The notes below the pieces were generated by a model. The model was not told the origin of the DNA. It searched no databases and saw only the letters and a list, made by a program, of their open reading frames with translations. From VXNF01 sp965116465 (GTDB taxonomy: Bacteria > Actinomycetota > Acidimicrobiia > Acidimicrobiales > CATQHL01), in NCBI GenBank assembly GCA_965116465.1, contig OZ220687.1, positions 1,116,001-1,180,000 of the forward strand: DNA of 64,000 bases. Direction: 5' to 3'. The first letter of the stretch is position 1. Each line of letters opens with the position of its first letter. Below, piece by piece: positions 44,238 to 53,590 of this stretch. Made by a program: the position numbers and the translations under genes.

Positions 44238-45164
44238 ATGACACGCCAACCCCTGGTGGCCGTGGAGCCGGACTGCTGGCGGCGGGACGATGTGACGGAG
44301 GCCGTCAGAGCCGGCGGGGGCGTCGTGGTGCCCGCCGCCGAGGCCGAGGGGCTGATCTGGGCCGACCCGCAGAACCCGCATCTGCTGGGTCCGGTGCTGG
44401 ACGCCGCGCCGCAACTGCGCTGGATCCAGTTGCCCTACGCCGGCATCGAGCCCTACCTGGGGTTCCTGGACGACGAGCGCCTCTGGACGTGCGGCAAGGG
44501 CGTGTACGCCGAGCCGGTGGCGGAGATGGCGCTGGGCATGCTGCTGGCGGGGATGCGCGGCCTCACCACCTACCTGCCGGCGCGGCGCTGGCTCGGGCCC
44601 GAGGGCCGCAACCTGCGCGATGCCGCCGTCACGATCCTGGGCGGCGGGGGCATCACCACCGAGTTGTTGAAGCTGCTGGCGCCGTTCGACTGCGACGTCA
44701 CGGTGCTGCGCCGCCACCCCGACCCGCTCCCGGGCACCCCGGACGCGCGGGTGGTGGGGCCCGAGGCACTCGGCGAGGCGCTCGCCGGGGCGGACGCCGT
44801 CGTGGTGGCGCTGGCACTCACCGCCGAGACCAGGGGCATCATCGACGCCGGGGCGCTGGCGCTCATGCCGGAGCACTGCTGGCTCGTGAACGTGGCGCGC
44901 GGCGAGCACGTCGTGACCGACGACCTGGTGCGGGCCCTGGGTGCGGGGACCATCGCCGGCGCGGCGCTGGACGTCACCGATCCGGAGCCGCTGCCCGACG
45001 GTCACCCTCTGTGGGACCTGCCGAACTGCATCATCACACCGCACGTGGGCAACACGCCGGAGATGGGGATGGTGCTGCTGAACCGCAGGACGACGGAGAA
45101 CGTGCGCCGCTTCGGGGCCGGCGAGCCGCTGCTGGGACCGGTCGACGTCGCGCTCGGCTACTGA
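44238..45164 (+). CDS. D-isomer-specific 2-hydroxyacid dehydrogenase
   Basis: A 308-residue NAD(P)-dependent oxidoreductase of the D-2-hydroxyacid dehydrogenase family. The N-terminal substrate domain contains LRWIQLPYAGIEPYL. The cofactor motif is AAVTILGGGGITTELLKLL. The catalytic Arg is in LVNVARGEHVV, the Glu in DVTDPEPLPDGHPLW and the His in IITPHVGN. ATG at 44238 has AAAGGAG seven bases upstream, so the long open frame before it, through the minisatellite, is not used. Which 2-oxoacid is reduced is not clear. It stands alone, divergent from the acyl-CoA ligase. Confidence 0.88.
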   Translation: MTRQPLVAVEPDCWRRDDVTEAVRAGGGVVVPAAEAEGLIWADPQNPHLLGPVLDAAPQLRWIQLPYAGIEPYLGFLDDERLWTCGKGVYAEPVAEMALGMLLAGMRGLTTYLPARRWLGPEGRNLRDAAVTILGGGGITTELLKLLAPFDCDVTVLRRHPDPLPGTPDARVVGPEALGEALAGADAVVVALALTAETRGIIDAGALALMPEHCWLVNVARGEHVVTDDLVRALGAGTIAGAALDVTDPEPLPDGHPLWDLPNCIITPHVGNTPEMGMVLLNRRTTENVRRFGAGEPLLGPVDVALGY

Positions 45165-45187
45165 GCGCTGCGACCTCGGGAGACCGG

Positions 45188-45207
45188 ACTCCGGCCCCCG
45201 CCGGAAT
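45188..45207. repeat. REP-like palindrome, copy 3 (decayed)
   Basis: ACTCCGGC with GCCGGAAT around CCCC, one base off the perfect palindrome at 2157 and 44092. It is followed by GACGATCGGGATG, as at copy 2. It lies between the convergent dehydrogenase and solute-binding protein genes and could serve as a terminator for either. Confidence 0.6.
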
Positions 45208-45254
45208 GACGATCGGGATGCCGGCGGTGATGGCCGGGAGCGCCGCCCGTTCGC

Positions 45255-46610
45255 CTAGGACCCGCTCGGGATGCGCAACTCGATCAGCCGGCTGGCCCCG
45301 CCGTCGTGACGGATCACCCGCAGCGCCCGCCCGCCGACGGCGTGCCGCGCCGAACTGAAGGAGGCCGAGTCCATCCAGAGTTCGACGTCGTCGAACTTCT
45401 CGATGTCGGCCACCAGGACGGCCGGGTCGAGGCTGGCGGTGCGCTGCACGGCCCGGACGAAGATCCACAACGCCTCGGCGCCGGTGACCGCCCAGCCGAC
45501 GCGGTCCTCGACGGTCGCCAGGGCGCGGGGGTCGGCGGTCCGGTCGGGGTCCTCGGGCGTGCGGCGCAGATCCCCGGTGATGATCGAGGCGAAGTAGGCG
45601 TTCACCTGCGCGCTGGGATCATCGCCGAACGTGGACGCCTCGGTGATCACGGTGAGCGGTTCCAGCCCGAACAGGCCGTGCTGCCAGGCGACGCCGTCCA
45701 GCGCCGCCGGAGCCAACACCTCGTTCGCCACTCCCGCCGAGCGCAGCAACTCGAACATCTGCGTGCCGCGCCCGCCCACGGCGGCACAGAGGACCACCGC
45801 CGGGTGGCGGGACGCCCCCTCCAGTGCCCGGGCCGTGGCCTGCTCGCCCACCACGGGCTGCGCGGCGAGCCAGAAGCGGTCGAACCGCAGCGTGAAGCCC
45901 GACGAGCCGCCCAATTCGGCAAAGCGGCGATCGAAGTTGTCGCACATCTCGACGGCCTCCGGCCTGTCGCCCTCGACCAGCGTGGCGACCGATTCGAGGC
46001 CCGCGTCGGCGGCGTACTCGGCGAGCGCCCGCCCGTAGGCCCGCGCCGAGGTCCCCGCTGAGAAGACCCGGGCCCGCCCGTCCGCCAGCGTCGGCCAGGG
46101 CTCGGGGCCGCACGGCACGATCACGAGCCCGCCGGAGCCGTGGGCCACCTCGCGCACCGGCCGGTTGAAGTAGGGGTCGCAGGAGGCGAAGAGCACGTCC
46201 ACCCCGCTGTCGACCAGCCGCCGCGCCGCCTCGAAGGCCGTGTTGAGTTCGGAGTCGGAGTCCTCGAACAGCAACTCCAGGGGCCTTCCCAGCAGCCCTC
46301 CCGACGAGTTGACCTGCCGCGCCGCGTAGGCGAGCGCGTCGAGCACCGGACCGTCGTGGGGTGCCAGCCGGCCTCCGGTCGCCATGATCACACCGATCCT
46401 CACCGGCTCAGGACCCTGGCCGGTGCCGGCGTCGAGCACCTCGACCGTGGCCGGACGGCCGGCTGCGGCGGCCCCCGTGGCGCCCGTCGCGCCGACCGCC
46501 GGGGGCGTGCCGGCGTCCTCCGGGGTGGCCCCGGGCGGATCGTTGGAGCAGGCGGCGGCCAGCAGAGCCGCCGCCGTCAGGACTGCGGCGACCCCGTGGC
46601 GACTGCGCAC
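45255..46610 (-). CDS. ABC-type solute-binding lipoprotein (type 1 periplasmic-binding fold)
   Basis: A 451-residue lipoprotein. The signal VAAVLTAAALLAAACSNDPP has a lipobox-like LAAAC with Cys near residue 21. A low-complexity linker follows (about residues 25-65), then a Leu/Ile/Val-binding-protein fold: VRIGVIMATGGRLAPHDGPV, ALAYAARQVNSSGGLLGRPL, ELLFEDSDSELNTAFEAARR, VDVLFASCDPY. Such proteins usually deliver amino acids or amides to ABC transporters, but no permease or ATPase is near. GTG at 46610 is the start. It is 97 bp after hpnH on the same strand and may be read as the last gene of the hopanoid operon. Confidence 0.82.
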   Translation of the reverse strand: MRSRHGVAAVLTAAALLAAACSNDPPGATPEDAGTPPAVGATGATGAAAAGRPATVEVLDAGTGQGPEPVRIGVIMATGGRLAPHDGPVLDALAYAARQVNSSGGLLGRPLELLFEDSDSELNTAFEAARRLVDSGVDVLFASCDPYFNRPVREVAHGSGGLVIVPCGPEPWPTLADGRARVFSAGTSARAYGRALAEYAADAGLESVATLVEGDRPEAVEMCDNFDRRFAELGGSSGFTLRFDRFWLAAQPVVGEQATARALEGASRHPAVVLCAAVGGRGTQMFELLRSAGVANEVLAPAALDGVAWQHGLFGLEPLTVITEASTFGDDPSAQVNAYFASIITGDLRRTPEDPDRTADPRALATVEDRVGWAVTGAEALWIFVRAVQRTASLDPAVLVADIEKFDDVELWMDSASFSSARHAVGGRALRVIRHDGGASRLIELRIPSGS

Positions 46611-46707
46611 GTCACGGAGGCTACGCCCCGCAGACCTCTCAGCGAAGGAGGCGGCGGCAGGGCGCGGCGAGGGTACGCAGCCCCGGAGTTCTCGCCGGGG
46701 ACGTCCC

Positions 46708-47712
46708 TCAGCCGGCGACCAGCGCCCGCAGCGACTGCCGCAGCGACCCGGCTGTGGCGATGACCGCCGACGGCTCGTAGCCGCAGTGCGCCATGCAGCT
46801 GGCGCAGCGCTCGTCACGGCCGCGCCCGTAGCTGTCCCAGTCGGTCGTCTCGATCAGTTCCCGGTAGGTCTCGGCGTAGCCGTCCGCCATGAGGTAGCAG
46901 GGGCGCTGCCAGCCGAAGACCGAGTAGCTGGGAATGCCCCACGGCGTGCACTGGTAGTCGACCTTGCCCTCCAGGAAGTCCAGGAACAGCGGCGAATGGT
47001 TGAGTCGCCAGCGCTTGCGGCGCCCATCGGCGAACGCCTCCCGGAACAGCCGGCGCGTCTCGGTGACCTGGAGGAAATGCTCCTGGTCCGGGGCCTTCTC
47101 GTAGGCGTAGCCGGGCGACACCATGAGCGAGTCGACACCCAGGTCGTCGTTCAGGAAGTCCAGCACGCCGCGCACCGACTCGGGCGTGTCGGTGTTGAAG
47201 AAGGTGCTGTTGGTGGTGACCCGGAAGCCGCGACTCTTGGCCTCCCGGATCGCCTCGACCACCTCGTCGAAGACGCCCTGCCGCGCCACCGCGATGTCGT
47301 GGCGCTCGCGCAGCCCGTCCACGTGCACCGCCCAGGAGAAGTACGGCGAGGGCTTGAACTGGTCCATCTTGCGCCGCAGCAAAACGCCGTTGGTGCAGAG
47401 GTAGACGAACTTCTTCCGCTCCAGCAGCGCCCCGACAATGTCGGCGATCTGCGGATGCAGCAGGGGCTCGCCGCCGGCAATGGACACCATCGGCGCCCCA
47501 CACTCCTCCATGGCGCCCACGCACTCCTCGACGCTGAGGCGCTTGCGCAGGATCTCGGTGGGATGCTGGATCTTGCCGCAACCGGGACACTCCAGGTTGC
47601 AGGCGAACAGCGGCTCCATCTCCACGATCAGCGGGTACTTCTCGCGGCCGCGGAGCTTGTTGGCGAACATGTAGGCGCCGACGCGAGCGGCCTGCCGGAG
47701 CGGGATGCCCAT
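46708..47712 (-). CDS. hpnH: adenosylhopane-forming radical SAM protein HpnH
   Basis: A 334-residue radical S-adenosylmethionine enzyme that attaches 5'-deoxyadenosyl to diploptene to give adenosylhopane, the first step of side-chain growth. The cluster motif Cx3Cx2C is in FACNLECPGCGKIQHP near residue 40. Further blocks are VSIAGGEPLLHPQI, VYLCTNGVLL, FSWAVHVDGLRERHD and PWGIPSYSVFGWQRPCYL. The C-terminal CASCMAHCGYEPSAV is family-like. ATG at 47712 shares its A with the hpnG stop (TGATG), so the two are translationally coupled. Confidence 0.93.
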   Translation of the reverse strand: MGIPLRQAARVGAYMFANKLRGREKYPLIVEMEPLFACNLECPGCGKIQHPTEILRKRLSVEECVGAMEECGAPMVSIAGGEPLLHPQIADIVGALLERKKFVYLCTNGVLLRRKMDQFKPSPYFSWAVHVDGLRERHDIAVARQGVFDEVVEAIREAKSRGFRVTTNSTFFNTDTPESVRGVLDFLNDDLGVDSLMVSPGYAYEKAPDQEHFLQVTETRRLFREAFADGRRKRWRLNHSPLFLDFLEGKVDYQCTPWGIPSYSVFGWQRPCYLMADGYAETYRELIETTDWDSYGRGRDERCASCMAHCGYEPSAVIATAGSLRQSLRALVAG

Positions 47713-48332
47713 CAGGAAATACCTCCAGAGGCTGCTGTCTCCAGCCTTCGATGAATATTCGGAGCGATCGGTGCCTCCCGGGAGTCCAGCGTCGCGGCGA
47801 TCCGGGAGATCACCGCCAGGGCGCGACGCACCCGCCACGGTAGCCACAACGACACCAACTCTGCCGAGGGAGTGTCGCTCACGACCCTGACCACGGCCAA
47901 CGGCGCCGGATCGGCCGCCAGCAACCACCACGACTCCATGTCCGCCACGAGCGATCCGTCGCGTGCGAGGTGGCGGCGCTGCGACCCGCGCACAGGGCGG
48001 GCAACCGACCGGATCGGGCCGCGGACCGCGCTGATGCCGGCCTCCCGGAGCGCGACCCTGACGGTCTCGGACTCCGGGCCCCAGGCGGAGCGATCGGCGC
48101 CGGGGCCGTGCACCGTGTCGGCCACGATCACGTCACCCGGCTCGAGAGAATCGGTCACGGCGCCCGCCAGTCCCAGCACGATGGCGCCGGGCCGCCCCGC
48201 GCCCGCCGGCCGCGCCGCGAACGCCGCGGCCCGTCGGGGTCCCATGCCGGTACGCACCACGCCGGCGCTGCCGGCGCCCCGGCGCGCGGCCCGCGCCTCG
48301 AGTCGCAGCGGGCACCAGAACTCGACGCTCAC
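47712..48332 (-). CDS. hpnG: adenosylhopane nucleosidase/phosphorylase HpnG
   Basis: A 206-residue protein of the purine-nucleoside phosphorylase fold that removes adenine from adenosylhopane to give ribosylhopane. Marks are VVRTGMGPRRAAAF, IVLGLAGAVTDSLEPGDVIV, VADMESWWLLAADPAPLAVV with the conserved Met-Glu, and VRVVSDTPSAEL. GTG at 48332 shares GTGA with the shc stop. Its place between shc and hpnH supports the assignment, which on fold alone would be uncertain. Confidence 0.88.
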   Translation of the reverse strand: MSVEFWCPLRLEARAARRGAGSAGVVRTGMGPRRAAAFAARPAGAGRPGAIVLGLAGAVTDSLEPGDVIVADTVHGPGADRSAWGPESETVRVALREAGISAVRGPIRSVARPVRGSQRRHLARDGSLVADMESWWLLAADPAPLAVVRVVSDTPSAELVSLWLPWRVRRALAVISRIAATLDSREAPIAPNIHRRLETAASGGIS

Positions 48333-50290
48333 CGGGATGATTCCTCCCCCGCGGTGGCCCGCAGGAACCGGCCCAGCGCCATGATCGGGAAGACCTGCCG
48401 GTAGAGGTGGTAGTTGATGTAGAAGTAGCCCTGGAAGCCCGTGCCGGTGTACTGGGGCTCATCCCAGGTGCCGTCGGGCCGGCAGGTGCGGGCCAGCCAG
48501 GCCACGCCGCGGCGGGTCGGCTCGCCGAACTCGTCCGCCGCCATCAGCGCCAGCAGCGCCCAGGCGGTCTGCGAGGCCGTCGAGTCGCCGCGGCCGCGCC
48601 AACTGTCCGACTCGTAGGACCGGAGGTCCTCGCCCCACCCCCCTTCGGGACCCTGGGTTGCGTGCAGCCAGCGGACGGCCCGGCGGATGCGGCGGTCGCT
48701 GGGGGGCACTCCCACCGCCCGCAGCGCCGGCAGCACGGCGCCGAGGCCGTAGAGGTGGTTGACGCCCCAGCGCCCGAACCAGGATCCGTCGGACTCCTGG
48801 TCCAGCCACAGCCAGTCCACGGCACGCCGCAGGCGCCGGGTGTCGACACCGATGTCGGTGTGGGCGCGAACCCAGCAGAGCATCTCCACGACGTGCGCGG
48901 TGACGTCGGAACTCGGCGGGTCGATCACTTCGCCGAAGTCGCAGAAGGGCAGCTGCTCGCAGAGCCGCCGCACGTTGTCGGCGTCGAATGCGGCGTAGCC
49001 GCCGTCGCTGCTCTGCATGCCCTCCGCCCAGGCGACGGCGCGGGCGATCGCGGCGTTCGCCCGCTCGGGGTCGCTGGCCTGGGCATGTCCCAGCGCCAGG
49101 ACCACCTCGGCGGTGTCGTCGAGGTCGGGGTAGTTGTCGTTCTGGAACTCGAACGCCCAGCCGCCGGGGGCCAGATGCGGGCGGCGGGCGGCCCAGTCGC
49201 CGCGCACCCGCACCTCCTCGTCCAGCAGCCAGTCCGCCGCGGCCACCATCACCGGGTCGTCGCGGCGCAGCCCGGCATCGCCGAGGGCCACCACCGCCAG
49301 GGCGGTGTCCCAGACCGGCGACTGGCAGCACTCCATCCAGCGCATGCCGTCCTGGCGCACCTCGTAGCTGTCGAAGCACGCCAGCGCCTTGGCCAGGATG
49401 GGGTGGTCCAGCGCATAGCCCCGCAGGTGCAGGGCGATGATCGAGTAGATCCAGGGCGGCTGGATGCCGCCCCAGCAGCCGTCGGACTCCTGGCGGCGGA
49501 TGATCCACTGCTCGGCGAGCTTCATGGAGGTCTCCCGCAGCCGCCACGGCGCCAGGTCGTGGAACTTGTGCAGCACCCTGTCGAGGCGCTGGAAGCAGCC
49601 GGCGGGGGTGCGGATCGACCGGGGCACCCGCTCGGGGGCCACGGCGCCGGTGCGCAGCTCGTCCAGCGCGAAACCCAGTTCGACCTGCGGCCGGTAGGTG
49701 CTCACGATGCTCAGCGGCACGATCGTCTGGCGGGCCCAGCACGCGAAGTCGTAGATGTTCAGCGGCAACCAGCGGGGCAGCAGGATCAACTCGGGGGGGA
49801 TGGCGGGAAGATCCCGCCACGACCACTGCCCGAACAGGGCCAGCCAGATGCGCGTGAAGACGCGCGAGCACTCCAGGCCGCCCATGTCGCGCACGAACTC
49901 GGCGGCCAGGCGCATGTGCTCGGCGTCGGGGCTGTCGCCGGCGAGGCGCAGCGCCGCGTACGCCTCGACGGCCAGCGAGAGTTCCGATGGGCCGCCGTAG
50001 CGGTTCGACCAGCCCCCGTCGGCGCATTGCCTGGACCGGATCCAGTTGGCGGTGAGGGACATGACCTCGTCGTCGGAGATGCCCAGGAAGGTGCGCAGCA
50101 GGAGATCCTCGGCCTCGATCGCCACGTTGGTCTCCAGGTCGCCCTTCCACCAGCCGGCAGGATCCTGCAGGCCCACCAGGGCGTCGGCCGATCTGGCCAG
50201 GGCGTCGGCCGCATCCCGTTCGACATCACCGGCCTCGGGCGCGTGGGTGAGCCACGGGAGCGCGGTCAGCGAGCCTCTCGCCGTCGTCAT
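48329..50290 (-). CDS. shc: squalene-hopene cyclase
   Basis: A 653-residue monotopic membrane enzyme that cyclises squalene to hopene and hopanol. The protonating DxDD motif is NYPDLDDTAEVVLALG. Many QW repeats are visible, such as QESDGCWGGIQPPWIY, RSRQCADGGWSNRYGG and ATQGPEGGWGEDLRS. The N-terminal LVGLQDPAGWWKGDLETNVA is typical. Length agrees with the family (about 630-660). ATG at 50290 is chosen; the upstream frame belongs to the polyprenyl synthase region. It is 26 bp after that gene and overlaps hpnG by 4 bp. Confidence 0.96.
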   Translation of the reverse strand: MTTARGSLTALPWLTHAPEAGDVERDAADALARSADALVGLQDPAGWWKGDLETNVAIEAEDLLLRTFLGISDDEVMSLTANWIRSRQCADGGWSNRYGGPSELSLAVEAYAALRLAGDSPDAEHMRLAAEFVRDMGGLECSRVFTRIWLALFGQWSWRDLPAIPPELILLPRWLPLNIYDFACWARQTIVPLSIVSTYRPQVELGFALDELRTGAVAPERVPRSIRTPAGCFQRLDRVLHKFHDLAPWRLRETSMKLAEQWIIRRQESDGCWGGIQPPWIYSIIALHLRGYALDHPILAKALACFDSYEVRQDGMRWMECCQSPVWDTALAVVALGDAGLRRDDPVMVAAADWLLDEEVRVRGDWAARRPHLAPGGWAFEFQNDNYPDLDDTAEVVLALGHAQASDPERANAAIARAVAWAEGMQSSDGGYAAFDADNVRRLCEQLPFCDFGEVIDPPSSDVTAHVVEMLCWVRAHTDIGVDTRRLRRAVDWLWLDQESDGSWFGRWGVNHLYGLGAVLPALRAVGVPPSDRRIRRAVRWLHATQGPEGGWGEDLRSYESDSWRGRGDSTASQTAWALLALMAADEFGEPTRRGVAWLARTCRPDGTWDEPQYTGTGFQGYFYINYHLYRQVFPIMALGRFLRATAGEESSR

Positions 50291-50316
50291 CCTCGATCCT
50301 CCTCGCCCGGCGGGTC

Positions 50317-51333
50317 CTAATGCTCGCGGTCGACGATGAACGCCGCCAAGTCCTGCAGTTCGGCGGCAGCGGCAGGGTCCACGTCGACCGACGTCACCGC
50401 CTCGACGGCACGCTCCATGCACTGCCGCGCCGCCGCGGCCGTGGCGGTGCGACCGCCGGCCTCCTCGATCAGCGCCGTCGCCCGCGCCACCCCCTCGTCG
50501 TCCAGGTGGTCCTGGCTGTAGAGGCCGGAGAGTTCGGTTGCCGCGGCGCCCGCGAAGTTCAGGGCCACGGTGACCGGCAGCGACCGTTTGCGCTCGCGCA
50601 GGTCGTTGCCGGCGGGCTTGCCCGTGACCTCGGGCCGGCCCCAGATGCCGAGCAGGTCGTCGGCGGCCTGGAATCCCCGGCCCAACTCGTCACCGAAGCG
50701 GCGCAGCGCGGCGACCACCGCCGCGGGGGCATCCGCCAGGATCGCGCCAACCGCGCTGGCGTGCGCCAGCAGCGCGCCCGTCTTCAAGGAGATCATCCCC
50801 CAGCAGTCCTCCACCGACACGTCGAGGCGGCTGTGCAGCGTCATGTCCAGCGACTGCCCGGCGATCATGGCCGCGTTGGCACGGGCCAGGTCGGCGGCGG
50901 CTGCGGCGCGGGGTGGCGTCGTCTCGGCCAGCAGCACCTCGAACGCCAGGGCCATCACCGCGTCGCCGATGATGACGGCGTTGTCGGTGCCGTAGACCTT
51001 CCACACCGTGGGCCGGTGGCGTCGCTCGACGTCGCCGTCGACGATGTCGTCGTGGATGAGGGAGTAGTTGTGAATCAACTCCACGGCGACGGCGCCCGGA
51101 GTCGCCACCTCCGGCGCAGCCCCCACCGCCTCGGCGGACAGGTAGGCCAGTGCGGCGCGCACGCCCTTGCCGCCGCGCTCGACGGGCAGTGCCGCTCCCT
51201 GGACGTCGGTCCAGCCGAAGTGGTAGCGCACCGGGACGGCCAGTTCGGCGGGCAGGCGATCCACCGCGGCCCACAGCGCCGGCCGCACCAGCTCGCCGGC
51301 CCGGTCGAGCACCGAGGGCACCGGGTGCGTCAT
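50317..51333 (-). CDS. polyprenyl diphosphate synthase
   Basis: A 338-residue trans-prenyltransferase making C15-C20 or longer allylic diphosphates. The first Asp-rich motif is LIHDDIVDGDVERRHRPTVW. The second is FQAADDLLGIWGRPEVTGKP, of the DDxxG type seen in many actinobacterial enzymes, where the last Asp of DDxxD is absent. NDLRERKRSLPVTVAL supplies the conserved Lys and Arg. Inside the hopanoid operon its likely task is to supply farnesyl diphosphate for squalene synthesis. ATG at 51333 overlaps the hpnE stop by 4 bp (ATGA). Confidence 0.9.
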   Translation of the reverse strand: MTHPVPSVLDRAGELVRPALWAAVDRLPAELAVPVRYHFGWTDVQGAALPVERGGKGVRAALAYLSAEAVGAAPEVATPGAVAVELIHNYSLIHDDIVDGDVERRHRPTVWKVYGTDNAVIIGDAVMALAFEVLLAETTPPRAAAAADLARANAAMIAGQSLDMTLHSRLDVSVEDCWGMISLKTGALLAHASAVGAILADAPAAVVAALRRFGDELGRGFQAADDLLGIWGRPEVTGKPAGNDLRERKRSLPVTVALNFAGAAATELSGLYSQDHLDDEGVARATALIEEAGGRTATAAAARQCMERAVEAVTSVDVDPAAAAELQDLAAFIVDREH

Positions 51334-52715
51334 GCCGCCACCGCCGGCTCGCCGCTGCCCGAGTCCGGCGCAGGTGTGGCCGCCGCGGCCCGCTCGGCCG
51401 CCAGGCGACCCGCCTGCAGACCGCTGCGCACCGCGCCCTCCATGGTCGCCGGCCAGCCCGTGTCGCACCAGGCGCCGGCCAGGAAGACACCGTCGAGGGC
51501 GGTGCGGCCACCGGCGCGCAGGGCGTGCGATCCCGGCGCCCCGACGAACGTGGCCGCCTGCTCCCGGGTGACCATCGACTCTGTGATGCGGGCACTTGCC
51601 GCTGCGGGCAGCAGGCGGGCCATCTCGGCGCCGAAGTGCTCCACGAGATCCGCCGCCCGGCGCCCGATGTGGCGCCTCGCCGCCGACAGCGAGATCGTGA
51701 GGCACTGGCGCCCGTCATCCAGCCCCGCCGCGGCGGTGTGGTCGAAGACGTACTCCACGTCGCTGCCGATGGCCGCGGCCATCGGCAACTCGGTCACGCC
51801 CCGGTCGTAGACCAGATGCACGTTCACGATCGGCGAGGTTCCGAGCTCGCCGAGGCGCTCCTGGGCCGCCACCGTGCCCGGTGGCAGCAGCCCGCCGGCG
51901 GCGTCATGGGGTACCGCCACCACGACCGCGTCGGCGTCGATGCGTTCGCCGTCGAGTTCCACCGCCGGCCTGCCCACCGAGCCGATCCGCACGCCCCGCA
52001 CCGCGGCGCCGGTCCGGACTTCGGCTCCGGCGGCCTCGAGGGTCCGGCGGGCGGCCTCGCCGTGCAGGGCCGACAGCGGGACCGTGGCCCAGCCGATGTC
52101 GGCGGCGTCGGCGCGACTCAGCAACCCCGTGCGGAACACCATCGCCGCCAACTTGAGCGAGGCCTCGGCGGCGGGGACGTTCACCGTCGGCAGCACGATG
52201 AGGTCCCAGAAGCCCTCGATGGTGGCGGCGTCCTGGCCGCGGGCGGCCAGCCACTCGCCGAAGGTCAGCCGATCCAGGGCGATGTCGTCGGGATCCAGGC
52301 GGCGCAGCGCCAGCGCGGCGCGGACAACCGCCAGACGCCGGCGACGGCTCAGATGCGGGTAGGTCGCCAGGGTCGCCAGCAGGTGCAGCGGGGCGGGACC
52401 CCGGGTGCGCCGGATCGCCCCGGCGGGCCCGCCCGGGCGCAGCACCGGCACCTCCAGGCGGCTCTGCAGGCGCACGTCGCCGGCCGAGCCGATCCGCTCC
52501 AGGAACTTCCGGTAGGCCTCGCAGCAGCGCATGAACACGTGCTGGCCGTTGTCGAAGGAGATGCCGCGGTGCTCGAAGGACCAGGTGGCGCCGCCCAGGC
52601 GCGGCCGCCGCTCCAGCAGGGTGACCGCGGCGCCCCGGTCGGCGGCCTCGACGCCGGCGGCCAGGCCGGCGAGGCCGCCGCCGATCACCACGACGCTCGG
52701 GCGGCGCTCGTTCAC
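51330..52715 (-). CDS. hpnE: squalene-forming FAD-dependent oxidoreductase HpnE
   Basis: A 461-residue flavoprotein of the amine-oxidase/phytoene-desaturase fold that reduces hydroxysqualene to squalene. The FAD-binding motif is VVVIGGGLAGLAAGVEAADR, followed by the ERRPRLGGATWSF loop and GISFDNGQHVFMRCC. The C-terminal FAD block is LDGVFLAGAWCDTGWPATME. GTG at 52715 shares GTGA with the hpnD stop. With hpnC and hpnD it makes the three-step HpnCDE route to squalene. Confidence 0.93.
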   Translation of the reverse strand: MNERRPSVVVIGGGLAGLAAGVEAADRGAAVTLLERRPRLGGATWSFEHRGISFDNGQHVFMRCCEAYRKFLERIGSAGDVRLQSRLEVPVLRPGGPAGAIRRTRGPAPLHLLATLATYPHLSRRRRLAVVRAALALRRLDPDDIALDRLTFGEWLAARGQDAATIEGFWDLIVLPTVNVPAAEASLKLAAMVFRTGLLSRADAADIGWATVPLSALHGEAARRTLEAAGAEVRTGAAVRGVRIGSVGRPAVELDGERIDADAVVVAVPHDAAGGLLPPGTVAAQERLGELGTSPIVNVHLVYDRGVTELPMAAAIGSDVEYVFDHTAAAGLDDGRQCLTISLSAARRHIGRRAADLVEHFGAEMARLLPAAASARITESMVTREQAATFVGAPGSHALRAGGRTALDGVFLAGAWCDTGWPATMEGAVRSGLQAGRLAAERAAAATPAPDSGSGEPAVAA

Positions 52716-53590
52716 GGCCGCAGCCCCACCACGCTGCGCAGCGCCACCAGCGCCTTCTCCCGACCCGGCAGGCGGACCCGCGTGCTGAGGGGCCGTTCGG
52801 GGTGCGCCAGGATGCGCTCCAGCAACCGCCGGTAGATGCCGGCCATCGCCGCGGTGCAGGCCCGGCTGCGGTGGTCGAGGTGGTCCAGCAGCACGAGTCC
52901 CCGCTCGAACCACGCCGCCGCCTGCTCGCCGACGTGGCGCACCAGTGCGGCGACGCCCTCGGCGGGCGCCCACTCCCCCGGGCGGACCCCGAAGCGGGCA
53001 CGATCGGACTCCGGCAGGTAGATGCGCCCCATGGCGTGATCCTCGGCGATGTCGCGCAGCATGTTGGTGAGTTGCAGGGCCACACCGAGTTCGTCGGCCA
53101 GGCGCGCCGGCTCCCCGGCCGGGACGGCCCCCGGTGCGCCCCGCGTGCCGAACACCCCCAGGGACAGCCGCCCCACCGAGCCGGCGACCAGCCGGCAGTA
53201 GCGCACGGTCTCGTCCATGGTGGTGTAGCTGGTGCCGATCACGTCCTGCTGGCAGCCCTCGACGATCTCGTGCAGCACACCGACGGGGATCGGGTAGCGG
53301 TCGGCGGCATCCGCGAGCCCCACGAGGACCGGGTCGGCGGGATCGGGGACCTCGCCGGCCTCCAGCGCATCGATGGAGACGTGCAACTCCCCGAGCGCCT
53401 CCAGCTTCCGGTCGGTGGCCCAGTCCCCGTCGCCGACATCGTCGATGCGGCGGGCCATGGCGTACAGCGCCGCCATCGCCCGGCGCTTGGGCGGCGGCAA
53501 CAGCCGGATGCCGTAGGCGAAGTTGCGAGCCTCCGCCCAGGTGATCTCCTCGCATCGCCGGTACGCCGCCTCGGCGCTGAGCACCGTCAC
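52712..53590 (-). CDS. hpnD: presqualene diphosphate synthase HpnD
   Basis: A 292-residue squalene/phytoene-synthase-fold enzyme that joins two farnesyl diphosphates to presqualene diphosphate. Asp-rich motif 1 is ALYAMARRIDDVGDGD and motif 2 is LTNMLRDIAEDHAMGRIYLP. The N-terminal EARNFAYGIRLLPPPKRRAM matches the HpnD subgroup. GTG at 53590 shares GTGA with the hpnC stop; the open frame further upstream lies inside hpnC. Confidence 0.93.
   Translation of the reverse strand: MTVLSAEAAYRRCEEITWAEARNFAYGIRLLPPPKRRAMAALYAMARRIDDVGDGDWATDRKLEALGELHVSIDALEAGEVPDPADPVLVGLADAADRYPIPVGVLHEIVEGCQQDVIGTSYTTMDETVRYCRLVAGSVGRLSLGVFGTRGAPGAVPAGEPARLADELGVALQLTNMLRDIAEDHAMGRIYLPESDRARFGVRPGEWAPAEGVAALVRHVGEQAAAWFERGLVLLDHLDHRSRACTAAMAGIYRRLLERILAHPERPLSTRVRLPGREKALVALRSVVGLRP

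Noticed and set aside
50317..51333. Polyprenyl synthase judged inactive because the second DDxxD motif reads DDLLG
   Set aside because: This form occurs in many active actinobacterial prenyl synthases, and the first Asp-rich motif and the Lys/Arg residues are intact.
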